Source: Actinobacteria bacterium UBA7398 (GTDB lineage: Bacteria; Actinomycetota; Actinomycetes; Nanopelagicales; Nanopelagicaceae). Taken from it: a DNA stretch of 10,866 nt. The first letter of the stretch is position 1. Every line of letters begins with the position of its first letter. The notes beneath the pieces are model-generated. The model searched no databases, was not told the origin of the DNA, and worked only from the letters and a program-made list of their open reading frames with translations. This document shows, piece by piece, positions 7,250 to 10,866 of this stretch. Made by a program: the position numbers and the translations under genes. The stretch spans positions 61,039-71,904 of the forward strand of contig DKNC01000066.1 of the NCBI GenBank assembly GCA_002470135.1. The letters are read 5' to 3'.

Positions 7250-8268
7250 TTTTTCCCCTCTCTAGTTGACGCTCTGCCTACTAGACCTTTTATTTTTGTT
7301 GTGATGATGGCGCTACGGCTCTTCTTGCTCTTATTTCTTGTTAAGGTACGCGCGCTGTCAAAACCCACTCCCGCTAAAATAATCAAACCAATTACGAGAG
7401 GTTGCCAATAAGAACTAATATTTACAACATTCATTCCATTGCTTATGGTTGCAATCAAAAGCGCACCACTCATTGCGCCACGAATCTTTCCTATGCCGCC
7501 GAATAAACTAACGCCACCAACAACCGCTGCAGCTATTGAATAAAATAATTGATTTCCAGTTCCAGTTTGTGGATATGCAACACCGAGTCTAGAAGTCGCA
7601 ACCACGCCAGCCATTCCAGCAAAGAGTCCACTCAATCCATAAACAAAAATGGTTGTTCGCATAATATTCACCCCTGATAAACGGGCTGCCAATCGATTAC
7701 CGCCAAGGGCATAAATATGCGTGCCGATAATCGTGGATTTAAGTAAAATGGTAGATAAAATTGCACAAATCACAACCAAAATAATTGGCACGGGAATACT
7801 TAATATTTTTCCTTGTCCGACCCATAAAAATCCAGGATCTGCAATTTTTATAGATTCAGCGCGGGTAATTATCATCGGAATGGCCGAAGCAACACCCATA
7901 GCAGCAAAAGTGACGATGAAAGGTGGAATTCCAGCATAATGAATTACTAAACCATTTAAAACACCAGCAAAAACACCTAATAATGAGGCTCCAATAGCTG
8001 CGACATACCATGGTGCACCAGATCTCATAAATACTGCTGCAACAATTCCAGTCATTGATATAACTGCTCCTGTTGATAGGTCGATTCCACCCGTGAGCAG
8101 CACAAAACTTTGACTCAAGGTTATCAATGCAATAATGGCGCCATTAAGTAATAACACAACAGCATTTGTAGTTTGGAAAAAATTCGGAGAGAGTAGAGAA
8201 AATATTCCCACCAAAATCAGCCAAACAATTAGGATGCTGGCTTCGTTTAAGAATTTTTTTATATTCAT
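7246..8268 (-). CDS. Sugar ABC importer permease, RbsC type
   Basis: 340-residue membrane permease of the ribose/xylose/AI-2 importer family. Long hydrophobic segments occur throughout about 12-305, consistent with the 8-10 helices of this family. Diagnostic stretches are QSFVLLTGGIDLSTGAVISM (53-72), GIPPFIVTFAAMG (113-125), IYALGGNRLAARLSGVNIMR (185-204, the cytoplasmic loop that meets the ATPase) and NGMNVVNISSYWQPLVIGLI (277-296). The last 30 residues form a strongly basic cytoplasmic tail. Only one permease gene is present, so it probably works as a homodimer, unlike the LsrC/LsrD pair of AI-2 importers. ATG at 8268 follows the kinase A stop directly (TAGATG), implying translational coupling; the stop overlaps the binding-protein start as ATGA. 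Confidence 0.95.
   Translation of the reverse strand: MNIKKFLNEASILIVWLILVGIFSLLSPNFFQTTNAVVLLLNGAIIALITLSQSFVLLTGGIDLSTGAVISMTGIVAAVFMRSGAPWYVAAIGASLLGVFAGVLNGLVIHYAGIPPFIVTFAAMGVASAIPMIITRAESIKIADPGFLWVGQGKILSIPVPIILVVICAILSTILLKSTIIGTHIYALGGNRLAARLSGVNIMRTTIFVYGLSGLFAGMAGVVATSRLGVAYPQTGTGNQLFYSIAAAVVGGVSLFGGIGKIRGAMSGALLIATISNGMNVVNISSYWQPLVIGLIILAGVGFDSARTLTRNKSKKSRSAIITTKIKGLVGRASTREGKK
7255..7260 (-). promoter_or_regulatory. Strong ribosome-binding site of the sugar-binding lipoprotein
   Basis: GAGGGG lies 5 nt before the ATG at 7249. It is the best site in the operon, in keeping with the excess of binding protein over permease usually needed. Confidence 0.65.
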
Positions 8269-9741
8269 CTAATTATTCACTCTGTCCATTTCTCTGAAGT
8301 TGGAAAGTTTTTCATATTTTTGTAAAAGTAAAGCAAGATTTACTTTTTGTTTTGGCTTGAAAATAGATTTTTCTTTTGGACTCCATTTATAAGCAACATC
8401 TGCTACCGGAGTTTTAGTTGCAATCGCCGCAGCTAAAACACAAGCGCCACGAGCTGATGATTCTTCAACATCTAAAGTTATAACTTCGCGCCCAAGTAAA
8501 TCTGAAAGTATTTGTGGATAGGCGCTTCCTCTAGCCCCACCGCCAGTCACGATAATCCTCTTATTGGTAGTGATTCCAAGATTTGTTAAATGCTTGAAAG
8601 CTTTAATTAGTCCTAACAAAACTCCCTCGTAAGACATGCGAGCAAAATTCTCTCTTGACTGATCATTATCTATTCCTGCCAGAACCCCACGGGCGTATGG
8701 GTAATTCGGAGTTCTTTCACCATCAAAATATGAAACTAAAGTCATATTATTGCTCTTTACCTCTGAATCTAACGCCAATTTATCAAGCTCATGTAAATCA
8801 CAATTAAGGATTCGAGCTGCCCAATCAGTAATTTTAGTAGCGTTAAGTGTTACAGCTATTGGCATAAAGCGACCGCTGGCATCTGCCATTCCATTAAACC
8901 AGCCAAGTTTATCCGTAGTATGCGTATTGGTTACTGTAAATATAACTCCAGATGTACCAAGCCCAAATACCACATCACCTTCGCTTATTCCCAAGCCCAA
9001 ACTTGATGCAAACTGATCGCCAGTACCAGGACCAACAATTACGCTATCTGAAAGCCCCAAAACTTTTGCCGCTTCGCTGGTAATTACACCACCGATCTCG
9101 TTTGGATTTTTTACAACAGGTAATTGATTAGTCCAGTTTCTATCTTTATCTACAAGACTAAGTAGGTCAAAATTCCATTTAGATTTTTGCGGTGAGTAGT
9201 AGCCGGTACATGAGGCACCTGCTCTATCGGTAACAAAATTTCCTGTTAGCCGAAACGTTAGATAATCATGAGGTAAAAGAAATTTTTTAGTTTTCTCAAA
9301 ATTCTCTGGCTCGTTTTCTTTGAGCCAAGCTATTTTAGTTATTGTGAAAGAAGGGCCGAGATTTGATCCTACGGAATCAATCCAGAAGGCTGAACTTTTA
9401 TTGGCAACTAACTCTTCCGATTGCTTTGCCGAGGATGTGTCATTCCATAATTTTGCTGGGCGGACTGGATTGCAATTTATATCTAAAGTAACAAGTCCGT
9501 GGCATTGCGAGTCCACTGCTAATGCCGTTATCAAATTTTTGTTGACGGTTTTTTGTTTACAAGCTTCATCAAAAGCTAGCACCAAGGCATCCCACCAAGC
9601 GATTGGATTCTGTTCACTTATCGGAGGGTGTGTTGCTGGATGGGGAGCTTGACCACGTCCGATCAATTCTCCAGAAATTTGGTCTCTAATTTCAACCGTG
9701 CATGATTGAGTTGATGAATCAATTCCGACCACTAATGACAT
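8269..9741 (-). CDS. FGGY-family carbohydrate kinase A, xylulokinase-like
   Basis: Complete 490-residue FGGY kinase, the first gene of the operon. Visible motifs: GIDSSTQS (6-13), SQCHG (78-82, the QxHG substrate loop), RPAKLWNDT (94-102), LLPHDYLTFRLTG (155-167), TDRAGAS (171-177), GPGTGDQ with presumed catalytic Asp242, LGTSG (261-265), DGERTPN (340-346) and IIVTGGG (396-402). Length and motif order match xylulokinases (E. coli XylB is about 480 residues), but the catalytic Asp is followed by Gln rather than the Asn of XylB, so the substrate may not be xylulose. It is a close paralogue of kinase B at the operon's far end. ATG at 9741 gives the natural family N-terminus right at the first strand; the Shine-Dalgarno is weak (AGG about 11 nt upstream). 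The promoter lies about 75 bp upstream. Confidence 0.94.
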   Translation of the reverse strand: MSLVVGIDSSTQSCTVEIRDQISGELIGRGQAPHPATHPPISEQNPIAWWDALVLAFDEACKQKTVNKNLITALAVDSQCHGLVTLDINCNPVRPAKLWNDTSSAKQSEELVANKSSAFWIDSVGSNLGPSFTITKIAWLKENEPENFEKTKKFLLPHDYLTFRLTGNFVTDRAGASCTGYYSPQKSKWNFDLLSLVDKDRNWTNQLPVVKNPNEIGGVITSEAAKVLGLSDSVIVGPGTGDQFASSLGLGISEGDVVFGLGTSGVIFTVTNTHTTDKLGWFNGMADASGRFMPIAVTLNATKITDWAARILNCDLHELDKLALDSEVKSNNMTLVSYFDGERTPNYPYARGVLAGIDNDQSRENFARMSYEGVLLGLIKAFKHLTNLGITTNKRIIVTGGGARGSAYPQILSDLLGREVITLDVEESSARGACVLAAAIATKTPVADVAYKWSPKEKSIFKPKQKVNLALLLQKYEKLSNFREMDRVNN

Positions 9742-9814
9742 TTTTGCTTTGGCCTACTCATCTCTTTTTTCTCGTAGCCGGAGTGACGCCCCCGAGTCCG
9801 ATTCCAACGCCTTC

Positions 9815-9843
9815 ACTATAAAGAGAGGGGCAGGCAAATACAA
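9815..9843 (-). promoter_or_regulatory. Sigma-70-type promoter of the eight-gene operon
   Basis: On the minus strand TTGTAT (9838-9843) is followed after exactly 17 bp by TATAGT (9815-9820), one mismatch from TATAAT. Transcription should begin near 9808, leaving a leader of roughly 67 nt before the kinase A ATG. The leader is GC-rich at about 9772-9814, in contrast to its surroundings. No other strong promoter was seen further down the operon, where spacers are 0-33 nt. Start site is predicted, not observed. Confidence 0.65.
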
Positions 9844-9850
9844 TGCTTTT

Positions 9851-9893
9851 TGTTATGTTTTGATAATTAGATGCAAAATAATGTTACGTTTCG
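9851..9893. promoter_or_regulatory. Candidate operator: 12-bp direct repeat with 31-bp period
   Basis: TGTTATGTTTTG (9851-9862) and TGTTACGTTTCG (9882-9893) match at 10 of 12 positions, the two differences being T/C transitions. They start 31 bp apart, close to three helical turns, so a dimer or tetramer could contact both on the same face. The near copy ends 8 bp upstream of the -35 box. The near copy also contains TTAT and ATAA as inverted arms (9853-9866). This position suits an activator or a repressor of the sugar operon. No regulator gene lies in the window, so the binding family is unknown. Confidence 0.45.
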
Positions 9894-9999
9894 TTATAAA
9901 ACCCACATTTGAAGATTGATTGGCCAATTTATTTAGTGAATCCGCGCTCAAACATAAGCGTGAAAAAATGAATGAAACCTCGCCTTAGAACTAAATTCG

Positions 10000-10077
10000 A
10001 TGGCAGGATTGAATATAGAAGCGGCCTGGCGGGCAAATCCTTCACCCGCCACCAGTATTAAAGTTTTCAAAGATTGA
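10000..10077 (+). CDS. Possible 25-residue leader ORF or gene remnant before the TauE-like gene
   Basis: ATG at 10000 opens 25 codons, ending in a TGA (10075-10077) embedded in the ribosome-binding site of the next gene. The predicted peptide begins MAGLNIEAAWRAN and ends SIKVFKD, which reads like real protein, and the same frame is open upstream to about 9976 without a start. No good Shine-Dalgarno precedes the ATG. It could be a coupled leader peptide, the worn tail of a lost gene, or chance. I do not recognise the sequence. Confidence 0.25.
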   Translation: MAGLNIEAAWRANPSPATSIKVFKD

Positions 10078-10081
10078 GGAG
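10076..10081 (+). promoter_or_regulatory. Ribosome-binding site fixing the GTG start of the TauE-like gene
   Basis: GAGGAG ends 5 nt before GTG at 10087. An in-frame TGA at 10075-10077 excludes any longer start, so this site decides the annotation. Confidence 0.8.
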
Positions 10082-10086
10082 TTAGC

Positions 10087-10455
10087 GTGCCAGATTTGAT
10101 GGTGATCTTAACAGCTCTGCTAATTGGCGGTACGGCAGGAATTGCTTCTGGATTATTTGGAATTGGCGGCGGAATTATCATCGTTCCGATGTTAATTTTC
10201 TTCTTAAAGTTCTCTTCTTCAAAAGCTATCGGCACATCTCTTACTTCGATGCTCCTGCCTGTTGGAATCTTGGCAGTAATGAAGTATTACAAATCTGGCG
10301 ATGTTGATCTAAAAGTTGGGCTTGCTATTGCTGCCGGAATATTTGTAACTGCTTTTTTTGGCGCAAAACTTGGTCTATCACTAGGTAATGTTTGGGTTAC
10401 ACGAGGTTTCGGAGTATTGCTACTCCTAGTAAGTCTTAAGCTAATTTTTAGCTAA
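10087..10455 (+). CDS. Half-length TauE/SafE-family membrane permease
   Basis: 122-residue, very hydrophobic protein starting at GTG. The signature is GGTAGIASGLFGIGGGIIIV at about residues 14-33, the hallmark of the TauE/SafE (formerly DUF81) family of putative sulfite or organic-anion exporters, followed by VPMLIFFL. About four membrane segments can be seen (about 5-40, 48-65, 74-96 and 103-121). Full members have about 250 residues and two such repeats; this protein has one, so it probably works as a dimer. Family members of about this size do occur, so truncation is not required. Its last 15 bp overlap the tail of the opposite-strand enolase-superfamily gene. It is transcribed away from the sugar operon, so a functional link is doubtful. 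Substrate unknown. Confidence 0.85.
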   Translation: MPDLMVILTALLIGGTAGIASGLFGIGGGIIIVPMLIFFLKFSSSKAIGTSLTSMLLPVGILAVMKYYKSGDVDLKVGLAIAAGIFVTAFFGAKLGLSLGNVWVTRGFGVLLLLVSLKLIFS

Positions 10456-10866
10456 TTCCTTAGAAGTTGTAATTGAATCTAAGAAATCCATATCTGGGGT
10501 TACGCCAATTCCTGGAGTATTAGGTACATCTAGATAACCATCGCTCATTTCAAATGGCGTCGTAATGTCTTGCTTGAAATAGCGAGATGAAGCAGAGGTA
10601 TCACCTGGCAATGTAAATCCAGGTAGCGCAGCTAGCGCAAGATTTGCCGCACGACCAATGCCGGTTTCCAACATGCCACCGCACCAAACTGGAATTGATT
10701 CTCTAACGCAAAGATCATGTATTTTCACTGATTCTAAATAACCACCAACTCGACCCGGTTTGACATTAATTATCGTGGTTGCTTTAAGCGCCAACGCATC
10801 TTCAGCGGAGCGCAGTGAAGTTATCGATTCATCTAAACAAATCGGCGTTCTCACAACTTTTGCCAA
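10441..10866 (-). CDS. C-terminal part of o-succinylbenzoate synthase / N-acylamino acid racemase (enolase superfamily)
   Basis: 141 codons of a gene whose start lies beyond the right edge; the family has about 350-375 residues. The first visible codon is TTG at the edge and is not the start. Counting from that edge, marks are LDESI (11-15; Asp12 matches the third metal ligand), INVKPGRVGG with Lys36 as the second-barrel catalytic Lys, and GGMLETGIGRAANLALAALP (63-82), which is highly characteristic of the MenC/NAAAR group. The reaction could be dehydration to o-succinylbenzoate in menaquinone synthesis or racemisation of N-acylamino acids; many members do both and sequence does not separate them. 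No other men gene is in view. The gene points towards the sugar operon, and no terminator is visible between them, so read-through is possible. Confidence 0.88.
   Translation of the reverse strand: MAKVVRTPICLDESITSLRSAEDALALKATTIINVKPGRVGGYLESVKIHDLCVRESIPVWCGGMLETGIGRAANLALAALPGFTLPGDTSASSRYFKQDITTPFEMSDGYLDVPNTPGIGVTPDMDFLDSITTSKELAKN

Larger units (their letters stand above)
9894..10086. other. Intergenic stretch between operon promoter and the TauE-like gene
   Basis: Contains a perfect 10-bp palindrome ATTGGCCAAT (9919-9928), a short arm pair CGCT/AGCG with an 8-nt loop near 9955-9970, and a perfect 7-bp GC-rich inverted repeat, TGGCGGG (10027-10033) with CCCGCCA (10045-10051), whose loop is 11 nt. 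Neither hairpin is followed by a T-run on either strand, so no terminator is called. I saw no convincing plus-strand promoter. The last third shows coding-like composition (see the short ORF entry). Confidence 0.5.

Noticed and set aside
9320..9652. Plus-strand 110-codon open frame
   Set aside because: Antisense to the conserved N-terminal half of kinase A; no recognisable domain.
4659..9741. AI-2 (Lsr) uptake operon
   Set aside because: Binding protein, double ATPase and FGGY kinase invite the comparison, but there is a single permease and no LsrF or LsrG, and the kinases look like xylulokinases.
9772..9814. GC-rich block resembling part of a tRNA or riboswitch
   Set aside because: No T-loop GTTCGA-type pairing, acceptor stem or CCA; only weak four-base pairings could be drawn.
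10027..10051. GC-rich hairpin as an intrinsic terminator
   Set aside because: The stem is perfect but no T-run follows on either strand.
9948..10235. Minus-strand 95-codon open frame across the intergenic region and TauE-like gene
   Set aside because: Antisense to the TauE signature region; low-complexity Pro/Ile sequence typical of a shadow frame.
1..10866. CRISPR array, insertion sequence or attachment site
   Set aside because: No regularly spaced repeats, transposase or integrase sequence, or flanking inverted repeats were found.

Overview
The window looks like part of an AT-rich (by eye), tightly packed bacterial genome, probably an actinobacterium. A streamlined freshwater lineage of the acI/Nanopelagicales type would fit. 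That placement is an inference from the low GC, the abutting genes, the Ser/Gly-rich lipoprotein leader of the binding protein and the general look of the enzymes; there is no rRNA or other phylogenetic marker.

Positions 9741 down to 1 hold one long minus-strand operon of eight genes with almost no spacers. In transcription order these are: FGGY sugar kinase A, an RbsC-type permease, a sugar-binding lipoprotein, an RbsA-type double ATPase, an 82-residue stand-alone lipoyl domain, an 820-residue fused E1 alpha-beta thiamine-diphosphate dehydrogenase, a single-domain SIS sugar-phosphate isomerase, and FGGY kinase B, which runs off the left edge. Junctions are TAGATG, ATGA, an 8-nt gap, TAATG, a 1-nt gap, a 33-nt gap and ATGA, so co-translation is likely. 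A good sigma-70-type promoter (TTGTAT, 17 bp, TATAGT) lies ahead of kinase A. Upstream of it is a 12-bp direct repeat whose copies start 31 bp apart, a likely regulator site.

Read together, the genes describe import of a sugar or polyol, phosphorylation by one or both FGGY kinases, aldose-ketose isomerisation by the SIS protein, and thiamine-dependent cleavage or decarboxylation by the E1. The E1 would pass an acyl group to the small lipoyl protein. No E2 acyltransferase and no E3 dihydrolipoamide dehydrogenase are present, so the complex must borrow them or work differently. A lipoyl-dependent E1 inside a ribose/xylulose-type uptake operon is the most unusual thing here and may mark an undescribed carbohydrate pathway. 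The substrate cannot be told from sequence alone.

To the right, 9742-10086 is a regulatory and intergenic stretch, with a possible 25-codon ORF just before the next gene. At 10087-10455 a half-length TauE/SafE membrane protein is encoded on the plus strand. It overlaps tail to tail, by 15 bp, the C-terminal part of an enolase-superfamily protein of the o-succinylbenzoate synthase / N-acylamino acid racemase type, which enters from the right edge.
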